Below are positions 12,811 through 22,292 of a stretch of DNA of 64,000 bases, one piece after another (positions within the stretch are counted from its first letter, which is position 1; each line of letters starts with the position of its first letter). The stretch lies in assembly GCA_001692895.1 (NCBI GenBank), contig KV748195.1, positions 1,674,001-1,738,000 of the forward strand, read 5' to 3'. This stretch comes from Cenococcum geophilum 1.58 (lineage: Eukaryota > Ascomycota > Dothideomycetes > Gloniales > Gloniaceae). The notes under the pieces are model-generated. The model was not told the origin of the DNA. It worked only from the letters and a program-made list of their open reading frames with translations, and ran no database searches. The position numbers were made by a program, and so were the translations under genes.

Positions 12811-13002
12811 TGTCATGGGACGGGGCAGTGGCTATAAGACGTATGTATTCAAGGAGTTTACAAGACGTTGCGCGATCGATTGTAAGGGTCGAGGGCGTAA
12901 GGAGGTGATATACCTACGCGTAGCTGATATAAGCTGTACGCGAGGTGTACGCGAGAGCACGGGGCTCTCCTATGGAGGCCCCTGCGGTGGGGTTCCGTGA
13001 CA
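12811..13002 (-). repeat. 5' LTR of gypsy B
   Basis: This is a 192-bp LTR starting TGTCATGGG and ending CCGTGACA, followed by TGCTT at 13003-13007. It keeps CpG-rich sequence and is almost unbroken by RIP, so a 61-codon frame crosses it; that frame is not taken as a gene. Confidence 0.95.
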
Positions 13003-13007
13003 TGCTT

Positions 13008-13600
13008 TATAAATAAAGTGTATAATTCTTTCTTTTCTAGTTACTAAATATTCTGGCATTATAATATAGTCTACTGCCTCTTAGATAATAATTTAATATC
13101 TACTATAGGAGCTAATAAGTGCTCTATAGTCTTAAAGTGTGCTTTAGCTATCCTAAGTATATATATAGCCTATATATAGCCTATATATAGAGTAGTATAG
13201 AGTCTTACCTTAGAGAGACCTATATAAAATAAAAGCCGCTATTATATACTATCTCGACCCTTAACCTCCTTATTCCCCTTATCCTCCTTATCTTTAATAC
13301 TTTCTTTACTAATTATATTATTTTTAGAACCATCGTTTTTATATTTAATGTTAGGTGTAATTTAGGGTATCTATATATACTTAGCATATACGTAGTATAT
13401 AGTTATAGATACTAACTAGTAGGCTATTTAACCACCCTACTATACTTTTATTTACTTTAGTATAGTTTTTACTTATTATTAGTATAGTAAGGGATATATA
13501 AATACGCGTATATATATATATATATGTATATATCTCTATATATATATATAGCATATACTCTAGATATTTTAGTTTATATAGTCGCTTAAGTTAAATATGG
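13008..13600. other. AT-rich spacer, no gene seen
   Basis: This is the right-hand pre-insertion flank of gypsy B. It contains TA-rich simple sequence, including alternating TA runs near 13508-13552 and short duplicated GCCTATATATA units near 13166-13190. No coding frame or element end was recognised. Confidence 0.6.
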
Positions 13601-13661
13601 CTACCGATGCGCGTTCTATATGGGTAAAAGTTAAATACCGCCAACCTTTTACTGGCGCTCC

Positions 13662-13716
13662 ATCGGCGACCACGCTTAACTTTTACCGACCCCTATCGGC
13701 GACCACGTTTAACTTT
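13662..13716. repeat. 22-bp direct repeat pair
   Basis: ATCGGCGACCACG followed by C or T and TTAACTTT occurs at 13662-13683 and again at 13695-13716, one mismatch apart. Both lie in a GC-richer, unmutated patch upstream of the small ORFs at 14090-14514. Binding sites of a promoter or a tandem remnant are both possible. Confidence 0.6.
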
Positions 13717-13965
13717 CTCCGGATTACACTTAGCTATACCCCAGACCTACCCCCCAGTAGAAAGTTAAAGTAGAAAGTTACCGCGCCAAGCCAGGCTCTA
13801 ATTGGCTAGATTAGAGCTTAGTGCCACCCTTACCTTAGCAAGCTTAGACGTGATTCCGTTAGTGCGAATTTTTAATAGGCCCGCAACCTAACTAACTACG
13901 TTTATACGAAGCCACCGGAATTACGTCTAAGGGACTTTTCCAACGTTTATATAACTACGGATATT

Positions 13966-14155
13966 AGAATTATAAGGTTATAGGGTTATAGCGGAGGTAT
14001 CTTAAGGGTCTAATTAATAATAGAGATAACGTAGATGATGAATATTAATTGATTCGTGATATAGTAGATACTGTTGATATCTATCTAGATTGCATGCGGA
14101 CTTCGTCCTCGCAATATATCCAGAGCTTAGTCAGCACCTCTTGCTTAATTCTAAC
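13966..14155. repeat. Dispersed 190-bp repeat, copy 1
   Basis: This segment is closely similar, in the same orientation, to 31131-31320, starting at ATTAGAATTATAAGGTTATA and ending around the GCACCTCT word. Copy 2 differs mainly by C/T and G/A changes. The repeat overlaps the start of the small ORF at 14090. It may be a fragment of a larger duplicated gene or element. Confidence 0.8.
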
Positions 14156-14347
14156 ATTGTCTCGTTCCCAGACCTTCTTGCCAAGGCTTACCTTGCTAAG
14201 CCGCTAGCCGCTTTTAGCAAGACCTTCGTTAGAAGGTCTGGTACACGGTTCGGATTTTTGTTAGTCCCGCGCGGGGTATTTAGGCCTATATACACCTACT
14301 TTGAGCTAAATTATCTTAACTTCTATAGCTCCCTAAGCTATTCCTAA
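14090..14347 (+). CDS. Hypothetical 85-residue protein
   Basis: This open frame begins MHADFVLAIYPELSQ and ends TAA, in one of the few patches not saturated with RIP stops. No family is recognised. The first 65 bases belong to the dispersed repeat shared with 31131-31320, where the matching frame is degraded. Inside the frame a 10-bp inverted repeat (CCAGACCTTC at about 14170 with GAAGGTCTGG at about 14236) could fold. The stop codon overlaps the ATG of the next frame (TAATG). It may be a remnant of a host exon; expression is unknown. Confidence 0.3.
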   Translation: MHADFVLAIYPELSQHLLLNSNIVSFPDLLAKAYLAKPLAAFSKTFVRRSGTRFGFLLVPRGVFRPIYTYFELNYLNFYSSLSYS

Positions 14348-14514
14348 TGGCTAAAATTACCAAATCAAACCTGGCAAAGAAGACTACGTTACCCGATTTA
14401 CCCGATTCTAATTCGTTATCTCGTCGTCGCGCCCAACGCCCCCGAGTCGTAGCAGCCGCACCTTTCCCACGACCTCTTCCTACCGCAGCCAGAGTACCCA
14501 AACCGACGAGCTAG
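14347..14514 (+). CDS. Hypothetical 55-residue basic, Pro/Ala-rich peptide
   Basis: The frame starts with MAKITKSNLAKKTTLPDLPD and continues through SRRRAQRPRVV to a TAG at 14512-14514. Its ATG overlaps the TAA of the preceding frame. The peptide is strongly basic and uses GC-rich codons unlike its surroundings. It has no recognised domain and could be the visible end of a spliced or truncated gene. An antisense frame covers part of it, so coding status is uncertain. Confidence 0.3.
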   Translation: MAKITKSNLAKKTTLPDLPDSNSLSRRRAQRPRVVAAAPFPRPLPTAARVPKPTS

Positions 14515-14576
14515 CTTTAAATAATAACTAAGGACTACTAGTAGGTATAGATTTGCTTTATAGAAGGGGGTAAGCT

Positions 14577-14950
14577 TTAGGTAGAGCCTCGCGCAGAGCT
14601 TTAATAAAGCCTTATGTAGAGCTTTAGTAGAGGCTTACGCAGAGCCCTACGCAGAGCTCGCGTAGAGCTTCGTGCAGAGCTTCTGCAGAGCTTCGTGCAG
14701 AGCTTCGTGCAGAGCTTCGTGGCAGAGCTTCGTGCAGAGCCTCGTGCAGAGCTTCGTGCAGAGCCTCGTGCAGAGCTTCGTGCAGAGCCTCGTGCAGAGC
14801 TTCGTGCAGAGCCTCGTGCAGAGCTTCGTGCAGAGCCTCGTGCAGAGCTTCGAGCAGAGCCTTGTGCAGAGCTTTGAGGAGCTTTAAGCAGAGCTTTAAG
14901 CAGAGCTTCGAGCGGAGCTTTGTGTAGAGCTTATTATAGAGCTTTATATA
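14577..14950. repeat. 12-bp minisatellite, left array
   Basis: About thirty units of a 12-mer of the form GCAGAGCTTCGT/GCAGAGCCTCGT run from about 14577, most regular at 14690-14850, and decay at both ends. Because 12 is a multiple of 3, several frames stay open and give tetrapeptide repeats; these are not genes. The right end shares a stretch of more than 30 bp with the start of the array at 22300, suggesting one array split by the LINE block. Confidence 0.93.
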
Positions 14951-15020
14951 ATATATAGGCGTATGATATATATTTTATACTAGTAATTAATTATAGAATT
15001 TATAGAAATAATTATATAGG

Positions 15021-16117
15021 AATTATAGATATTTATTTATTATTTATAGTAAGGCTAATATACTATACGGCTCCTAGATCTAGGGCCTAGGACTAGGTAG
15101 TAAGTATTAATAAAAAGCTCCTTAGCGCTATTAGCTAAGCTATAAACTAGTACCTATATAGAACTATAGGGGTTTATAAGAGAAACACTACGCGCTATAA
15201 CTAGAATAGAAAGTAGTAGTTTCTACTAGTAGACTTATATATTAATATAACTACTATATAGAAATAGTTATAGTATAAGGCTACTTAGTAAAAAGAAAAT
15301 ATATACTAAATACTAAAACGTATATAAGGATTAAGGGCCCCTTAAAAAGCAATACGCCTAAGTATACTAGCTAGAAGCCCTCTACCTATAAAGTAGTAAA
15401 GAAAGAAAAGAAAATATAGGAACTACTAGCTTACTAGGTAGAGACCTAGCGCTGTATTAGTAGAGTACTACTATAGTAATAGAGGATAAGAGGCTATTAG
15501 TATAGATAGAGATCTACTATACTTATTACAAAATAGGTAGACCTTAAATAGAAGCGATAATAGAAGGAGGTAGTAAAAATATAAGACGTAGCTATATAGA
15601 ATACCCTATAGTTAATACTAATACTCCTCCTATATAAAGGACTAATAAAGGTAAAATCTATATCCGCCTTCCTACTATAGATAAAGATTTTAAGCTTAAA
15701 TATATAGCTAGTAAGTATCTATATTTTAAATACTATACCTTAATACACTTATAGATAGCCTATTTAATTAGTATACTATATACTACTTTTCTATAGCTAC
15801 TACTTAGTAAGGTACTAGCTATTTACTAGTATAGGTATAAATAATATTACTTATACTCTCTATAAGTAGGGGCCTATAAGTAGTATTAATATAGCTTATA
15901 GGCTAAGGAGTTTTTTAGTAGTTCTAAATAGTATATAAGATCTAATAGGAGGACACTAAAGGANATACCCCTTTTAGCCCCTTAGAGACTAAATACCGCT
16001 GCCTAGCTGTAGATAGTACGCTAATAAATTACTAGATACTCCTNCTNCCCCCNNTAGATCTTCTAATATACCTAAAAAGTATAGTATATAAGGTAGACCT
16101 AAAGATATAAAGATATA
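15021..16117 (+). pseudogene. K1, 3' part of Tad1-like LINE ORF2
   Basis: The copy begins at the post-RT segment (ILYGS motif, family YG.qiW) and runs through the C-terminal region (FLLVDLYINITTI) to the 3' untranslated region. It is the same family as K4. It lacks the EN and RT catalytic core, so it is a 5'-truncated relic. It ends at the palindrome centre instead of a 3' tail. Confidence 0.7.
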
Positions 16118-16196
16118 TTCTACCTTNACCAAACTAATATATCTTTATATCTTTAGGTCTACCTTATATACTATTTTTTTAGGTATATTAGAAGAT
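16059..16196. repeat. Large palindrome joining K1 and K2 tail to tail
   Basis: Left arm 16059-16117 and right arm 16138-16196 are inverted copies of about 59 bp with only one or two differences, around a spacer of about 20 bp. Both arms come from the LINE 3' region, cut at the same point before the (AAT)n tail. Confidence 0.85.
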
Positions 16197-16212
16197 TTAA
16201 GGGGTAGTAGTA

Positions 16213-16456
16213 TGTCACGGGACTCACACGTTCCCACGTCTCTGCGCGTTTTGACGTTCTTGACCCGTGCTCACGTTCGTCCCGAGACACCTACGCACGT
16301 TCCCCTACAACCCCTATTTATACCCGTACCTGACCTGTTCTATTTCTACATCCAAATGTCTTTGTATTAACCACGCATAGTTACGCGTACGTAGCCTTCT
16401 TCAATTACTACCCTGTTTAGTACATTGTATTCCAGCTCGTGCCCACTTCCGTGACA
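16213..16456. mobile_element. Solo LTR, 244 bp, GC-rich
   Basis: The sequence starts TGTCACGGGA, ends TTCCGTGACA, and is flanked by the 5-bp duplication TAGTA (16208-16212 and 16457-16461). It is a third gypsy-type LTR family, sharing only the termini with gypsy B. It is strikingly GC-rich and unmutated in an RIP-ruined LINE, so it is young or too short to be a RIP target. The interior was presumably lost by LTR-LTR recombination. Confidence 0.93.
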
Positions 16457-17827
16457 TAGTAGAAGTATCTAGTAATTCGCTAGCGTACTACCTACAGCTA
16501 GGTAGGGATATTTAATCTTTAAGGGGCTAGAAAAGGGAGTACCCTTTAATATCCTCCTATTAGATCTTATATACTATTTAGAACTATTAAAGAACTTCTT
16601 AGCCTATAAGCTATCTTATTACTACCTATAGGCCTCTACTTATAGAGAGTATTTAGGTAATATTNTTTATNCNTATACTAGTAAATAGCNANTCCCTTAC
16701 TAAGCGGTAACTGTAGAATAGTAATATATAGCGTACTAACTAAATAGGCCACCCGTATATATATTAAGGTAAGGTATTTAAAATATAGATACTTACTAGC
16801 TATATTTAGGCCTAAAACCTCTATTTATAGTAGAAAGGCGACTATAGATTTTACCTTTATTAGTATTAACTATAGGGTGTTCTTTATAGCTGNGTNTTAT
16901 ATTTTNACTACCTNCTTCTATTATNGCTTCTATTTAAGATCTGCCTATCTTATAATTAGTGTAGTAGATTTCTATCTATATTAGTAACCTTTTATCCTCT
17001 ATTACCATTATAGCACTCTACTAGTATAGCGTTAGGTCTCCGCCTAGTAAGCTAATAGTTTCTATATTTCCTTTTCTTTCTTTACTACTTATAGGTAGTA
17101 GGCTTCCTAGCTAGTATATTTAGGCGTATTACCTCTTTAAGGGGCTATTACTTCTTATATATATATTCTTCTATTAAGTAGCCTTATACTATAACTACTC
17201 TCTATATAGTAGTTAAATTACTATATAAGTCTAGTAGTAGAACTACTACTTCGCGTTCTAGTATAGCGCGTAGTATTCTTCTATAAGCCCCTATAGTTCT
17301 ATATAGGTACTAGTTTTATAGCTTAGCTAATAGCGCTAGGGGGCTTTTTACTAGTACCTTACCGCCTAGTCCTAAGCCCTAGATTTAGAAGCCGTATAGC
17401 ATTATTAGCCTTACTACTACTATATATAGTAGGCGTATATATTTAAAAGAGGGTCCTTATATTAAAGTAGTAATTTAAATACTACTAAAAATACTACTAC
17501 TTCTTTATAAGTCGCCTATATAATATACTTATTTTAGTTTAACCTAGAGTCTATTTAAACCCCTAGGACCTTAAGGGTAGCTTCTAGTTTTACTTTACAG
17601 CTCTAGATATTTACTATTAAGGCTAGGTCGCTACTTACCCTTTTTTCTCTTATAAAGTAAATAAACTAGTAATTATCTAGTACGAATTTAGCGCTATATT
17701 GTTTTGCCTATATAATGTACCTATTATATACCTAGTTTAGCCTAGTATAGTTTTCTACTACTATATTTCCCTATATAATTAGGTTTATATTATCTATAAA
17801 TTCTAGGACTATTATATCCTAGCTATT

Positions 17828-18945
17828 ATTATTATTATTTATTTATTCTATTTATTGCCCGATTTAGTCCCTTTACTAGGTCTATATAGGCTTCTATCTT
17901 CTATTTATAGAAAAATCCCTAATAAGGGAAAAACCTAAGTGTATCCTTTTAGCTAGTCTTACGCACTCCGCCTCCGCCTAGCCTATTTACCTTTATAATA
18001 TATTTACCTTTTATACTATACTTCTAAGGTATCTTAGAAGGTCTAGGGGGTAGTAGAAGGATATAGTAAGTCGCCTATAAGCCGCCTTTAGCTTAGTAGG
18101 GTTATTTAGTCCCTAAGGGGCTAAAAAAGGGCGTATCCCCCTATGTCCTCCTATTAGATTTTATACACTATCTAGAACTACTAGAGGACTTCTTAACCTA
18201 TAAACTATTATACTGTTTTATATAGGCCCCTACTTATAAATAGTATTTAGGTAATATTATTTATGCCCGCCATAGCGAATAGCTAGTCTTTTACTATATA
18301 GTAGTTATAGAAGAGTATTATATAGCGTACTAACTATATAGGCTATTTATACGTATAGTATAGTATAGTATTTAGGATATAGATGCTTACTAGATATACG
18401 TTTAGTTCTAAGACCTCTATCTATAGTAGAAAGGCGGCTTTAAATTCTGCCTTTATCTNTCCTTTATATAGGGAGAAAGTTAATATTATTTATAGGGTGC
18501 TCTACATAGTTCCTCTCTACGCTTTTACCGCCTTCTTTTAGCATTGTTTCTACTTAATATTTACCTATCTTGCGATGTATATAGTAGATCTCTACTTATA
18601 CTAGTAGCCCTATATCCTCTATTATTATTATAGTGCTCTACTAGCGTGGCGATAGGTCTCCGCTTAGTATTATAATAACATTTATATTTTCTGTTCTCTC
18701 TCTACTACTTATAGATAGAGGGCTTTTTAACTTATAAGCTTAGGCNTAATGCNTCTTTATAGGGCCCTTGCTCCTTATATACGCTCTATTATCTAGCGTA
18801 TCTCCTTCTCTACTAGGTGGCCTTATACTATAGATGCCCTCTATATAGCAGTTGCTTCTATATATACATCTAGTAGCAGTATTACTACTTTACGTTTTAT
18901 TACGGTATATAGTGTCCTTTTATAGGCCCCTATAATTCTATATAG
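17828..18945 (-). mobile_element. K3, 5'-truncated LINE inserted in K2
   Basis: The 3' tail (ATT)n lies at the left end (17823-17850 as read on +), followed rightward by the 3' untranslated and C-terminal coding parts, homologous to K2 and K4. The flanks duplicate CTATTATATCCTAGCTATT (17809-17827) and CTATTATCCTAGCTATT (18946-18962), a LINE-type duplication with a 2-bp difference. Removing K3 rejoins RT motifs B and C of K2. Confidence 0.85.
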
Positions 18946-20674
18946 CTATTATCCTAGCTATTATTATATATCTTTAGTAGTTTAGATATAAAGAAAATAA
19001 TTAGAAATAGAAATAGGGGTAATCCATATATAATACCTATAGGTATTAGTATTAATTCGCTTTTATAGCCCTTAATTATAATTTTTATAGTACGCCCTAT
19101 TAGAAAGGCTTAATTATCTAATTTAGTAGGCCTTTATTTCCCAGGATTTATAGAAGTCTCTTATATAATATATTATTAAATATTCTGCTTAGGTCTAGGC
19201 TTAGTATAGATATAATATATTCTAGGTAAGCTTACTATACCGCTTAGATATTAGAGGTAATTAGGAAGAGGGCTAAAAGGGTTAATCTTTTCTTTCTTAC
19301 GCCTACTTATATCTATGGTAGTAGCTTTTATACTTCTGCCGCTTCTTATATACGTTTTATAACTATCTTTTTTTATACCTTTTATAAGACGACTATAGTT
19401 ATTACTTTAAAGTATTTAGGTAGTTTGCCTCTCTAAAGGTAGGTAGTTACGACGTTAGCGAATAGTATTACTACCGCTTTTACTACGGCTTTAATTGCCT
19501 TATTTAGGGTCTTATTTAGCCTTAACGCTTTACTAGTAGGGAGCTTTTATATAGCGTCCTTTATTTCTTTTACTAATATTATATAGGTCTGTTTAGCCCG
19601 CGCCTAGAAAGAACTTCTACTAATATTTTAATATTTTCCTCGTTATTATTTATATACTAGTCCTATTCTATCTAGTAAAGTATAAGTAGGTAAAAGTCCC
19701 CTAGCGTCTCTTTAGCAGCTCGCCTACTTTACTTTAATATATACTAGAGTCCCTTATTATATAGTTTAGTAGGGTTTAAGGTAATTTCTTCTAGAAATTA
19801 GCGCTAGCTATTTCTACTCTCCTTTTATATTATCTTCTTAGGCCTATTCTTTAGGGCCTTATAGCTCTATTAGTAGTAGGCTTTATTTATTACGCTNTAC
19901 TATTACCTTGCCCTTTTTGCGCCTATAAGTAGTTAGGCCGTTTCTAGTAACTTTTTACGGTAGGCGTATTTTTNAGGCTAGGCCTTTAGGTAGTATTCTT
20001 TTAAGTAGTTACTTATAATCCTTTAGATATTCTCTAGTAATACCTAAGGTACAGCTACTAGCCTATTAATAACTTCCTATGTATACTTTTTTAAGTTAAA
20101 TTTCTTAGTAACGTATCTTTAGCGGGTTTGTTACGCTAGTATGGCGACATTAAGCGTTATCCATATAGGTATATAGTCTAAGATAATTACTAGCTTATCT
20201 ACTTTATAAGGAAAAAAAGGGTAAGTATTAACCTAGCCTTAATAGTAAATATCTAAGGATATAAAGTAAAACTAGAAGCTACCTTTAAGGTCCTAGAGGT
20301 TTAGGTAAACTCTAAGTTAAACTAGAATAAGTATATTATATAAACTACTTATAAGGGAGGAGTAGTACTTTTAGCAGTATTATAAATAACTACCTTAATA
20401 TAAGGACCCTCTTTTAAATATATACGCCTACTATATATAGTAGTAATAAGGTTAATAATACTATACAGCTCCTAGATTAAGGGCCTAAGACTANATAGCA
20501 AGGTACTAATAAAAAGCTCTTTAGCGCTACTAGCTAAGCTATAAAACTAGTNCCTATATAGAACTATAGGGGCCTATAGAAGAATACTACGCGCTATACT
20601 AGAACGCGAAGTAGTAGTTTTACTACTAGACTTATATATTAACTTAACTACTATATAGAGAGCAGTTATAGTAT

Positions 20675-20960
20675 CCCTTAACCCGCCGGCGTCCTACTAG
20701 AAGCTAGTCCGTGCTTAAACACCAGAATAAAAATAATATATATAGCTAATTACTATTAATAATGCCTTCTAATCGTTCTTCTAATAATATAGGCCTTGTC
20801 TAACCGACTCAGTATAATATTTAGCCAAATTAATATGCTAAAAAGCCACCACTGAGGCCATAGCCGCTGCCCGATTTTACTCCTATAATAATTTAATTTG
20901 GTTAATCTAATTGGCTAGTCCTTATTAATAACGGTAGGATGTATTCCGGTGGGTTAAGGG
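20675..20960. mobile_element. MITE-like element, 286 bp
   Basis: Terminal inverted repeats CCCTTAACCCGCCGG (left) and, reversed, CCCTTAACCCACCGG (right) bound a non-coding GC-richer segment. Other K copies read GTTATAGTATAAGGCT without interruption, so the insertion duplicated AT (20673-20674 and 20961-20962), as for a TA/AT-targeting Tc1/mariner-type family. No transposase is present. Confidence 0.88.
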
Positions 20961-21447
20961 ATAAGGCTACCTAGTAGAAGAAAATATATACTAAATACTA
21001 AAACGTATTTAAGGAACGAGATATATATAAAAAGCGATAGCCCCTTAAAGAGGTAATATATCTAAATATACTAGCTAGGAAGCCCTTTACCTATAAATAA
21101 TAGAGAGAAAAGGAAATATAGGAAATATTATCTTATTAGATAAAGACCTAGCGCTATACTAGTAGAGCACTATAATGGCAATAGAGGATAGGAGGTTACT
21201 AATATAGATAGAGATTTACTATACTAATTATAAGATAGGTAGATCTTAAATAGAAGTAATAATAGAAGGAAGTAGTAAAAATATAAGACGCAGCTATATA
21301 GAATACCCTATAGTTAATACTAACTCTTCTCTTATATAAAGGACTAACGAGGGTAAAATCTATAGCTGTTTTTCTACTATAGATAAAGGTCCTAGGTCTA
21401 AATATATAGCTAATATTTATATTCTAAATATCTTACCTTAATATATA

Positions 21448-21724
21448 ATAATAATAATTTATTACTTAATGTTTAATTTAGATCCCTATTAGGCCTATAT
21501 AGACTGTGACGGCGCTAGAGCGCGTCACCTAGTTAGGGGTTCGCTTAAGACTTGGCATATGTATATAGACGTGGCCTTACTACCTTCTCTTGCTCCTTAG
21601 CTTAATATCTTCGTAATATAGCATTCGTTCGCTTGATCTTGTAAGTATTCGTTTAAGTCTCTGTTGAGACATTTGTTCGATAGTTCGAGCCGTTATAATT
21701 AGGCCTATATAGACCACTTTTTAG
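21448..21724 (-). mobile_element. Very short 3' end of a J-family LINE carrying a solo LTR
   Basis: Flanking duplications TTACCTTAATATATA (21433-21447 and 21725-21739) bound a fragment whose left end is an (ATAAT)n tail. Its next 50 bases match the 3' end of LINE J at about 33222-33270 (CATTACTTAACGTCCGATTT-like, then GATCCCTATT). About 84 bp is LINE; the rest is the LTR at 21505-21697. Confidence 0.82.
21505..21697 (-). mobile_element. Solo LTR related to gypsy A
   Basis: Reverse-complemented, the sequence reads TATAACGGCTCGAAC at one end and CTAGCGCCGTCACA at the other, and shares ACGAATGCTATATTACGAAG with the gypsy A LTRs. It is 193 bp. Oddly, the flanks are a 17-bp exact direct repeat ATTAGGCCTATATAGAC (21488-21504 and 21698-21714), much longer than the usual 5 bp. 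Confidence 0.8.
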
Positions 21725-22292
21725 TTACCTTAATATATATACCGGTGGCCTATTTAGTTAATATATTATATACTACTATTTAATAGCTGCCGCTTAGTGG
21801 GGGACTAGCTACTCGCTAGCGTAGGCATAAATAATATTACTTAGATACTCTCTATAAGTAGGGGCTTATAAATAGTAGTAAAATAGCTTATAGGCTAAGG
21901 AATTCTTTAGTAGTTTTAAATAGCATATAAGATCTAATAGGAGGACACTAAATAATACGCCTTATTCTAGCCCCTTAAGGACTAAATACCCCCGCCTAGC
22001 TATAGGTGGCTTACTAGCGAATTTCTAGACCCTTTTACTACTTCTTTTAGATTTTCTAATATACCTAGGAAGTATAGTATATAAGGTAGACTAGAAGATA
22101 TAAAGATATACTAGCTAGGCAAAGGCGGAACAAATAGGACTAGCTAAAAGGAAATACTTAGAGTTTTCCCCTTATAGGGCTTTTTCCTATATAGACCTAA
22201 AAAGGGACCAAATTGGGCAATAAATAGAATTAATAATAATAATTATATAGGTGGTTATATAGCTAATTATAGAACCTTTGTAGTATATTAGT

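Larger units (their letters stand above)
463..13002 (-). mobile_element. Ty3/gypsy chromodomain retrotransposon B, complete but interrupted
   Basis: The element is bounded by two 192-bp LTRs (463-654 and 12811-13002) starting TGTCA and ending TGACA or a near form, and flanked by the 5-bp target-site duplication TGCTT (458-462 and 13003-13007). It reads on the minus strand: 5' LTR on the right, then gag, protease, RT, RNase H, integrase and a C-terminal chromodomain at the left. The integrase is split by gypsy A (2027-8217). Without that insert the element is about 6.3 kb, a normal length. The LTRs differ at about 13 sites, all transitions by eye. Many in-frame TAA/TAG codons make it a dead RIP relic. 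A truncated second copy lies at 53125-57069. Confidence 0.95.
16138..20190 (-). pseudogene. K2, Tad1-like LINE ORF2 with endonuclease tail, RT and C-terminus
   Basis: Read right to left, the copy starts with the end of an EEP endonuclease (about 20150-20190, LDYIPIWITL, family SDHxPI). The RT follows: LPKYFKVITIVVLQK (near 19420), motif A SLDLSRIFNN with NILYKRLLQIL (near 19130), and motif B GI..GLPL (near 19020). After the K3 insertion come motif C FIDNINLI (family FVDD, near 17790) and KVKLEATLKVLGV (near 17600). It is interrupted by K3 (17828-18945) and by a solo LTR (16213-16456). RIP stops occur throughout. Confidence 0.85.
15021..22237. mobile_element. Composite block of four Tad1-like LINE copies (K1-K4)
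   Basis: A 14-bp direct repeat AATAATTATATAGG occurs just left of the block (15007-15020) and again directly after the (AAT)n tail at its right end (22238-22251). This is the arrangement expected of a LINE target-site duplication. Inside are K1 (plus), K2 (minus), K3 (minus, inserted in K2) and K4 (plus), all from one LINE family, plus smaller insertions. The whole lies between two halves of a minisatellite. All coding frames are ruined by TAA/TAG. Confidence 0.8.
20186..22237 (+). pseudogene. K4, Tad1-like LINE ORF2 3' half with complete 3' end
   Basis: The copy starts just after RT motif C. It reads VNI-GYKVKLEATFKVLEV-V and NSKLN-NKYII, then LLYIVVIRLIILYSS, matching the post-catalytic part of fungal LINE RTs (gVwlDskLnw..Hi, R.LY.aVVRp...YG). 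The C-terminal region follows, then a 3' UTR ending ATTGGGCAATAAATAG plus AAT repeats (to 22237). A MITE (20675-20960) and a J-family LINE fragment (21448-21724) are inserted. K2 and K4 are divergent, nearly head to head, at about 20188. Confidence 0.82.

Noticed and set aside
12815-13000. 61-codon frame, and the similar frame at 56849-57067
   Set aside because: They lie in or over the gypsy B/C LTRs; openness reflects low RIP and not coding.
14672-14887. Two overlapping frames of 60-71 codons
   Set aside because: Same artefact in the left minisatellite; two frames are open at once and neither has a domain.
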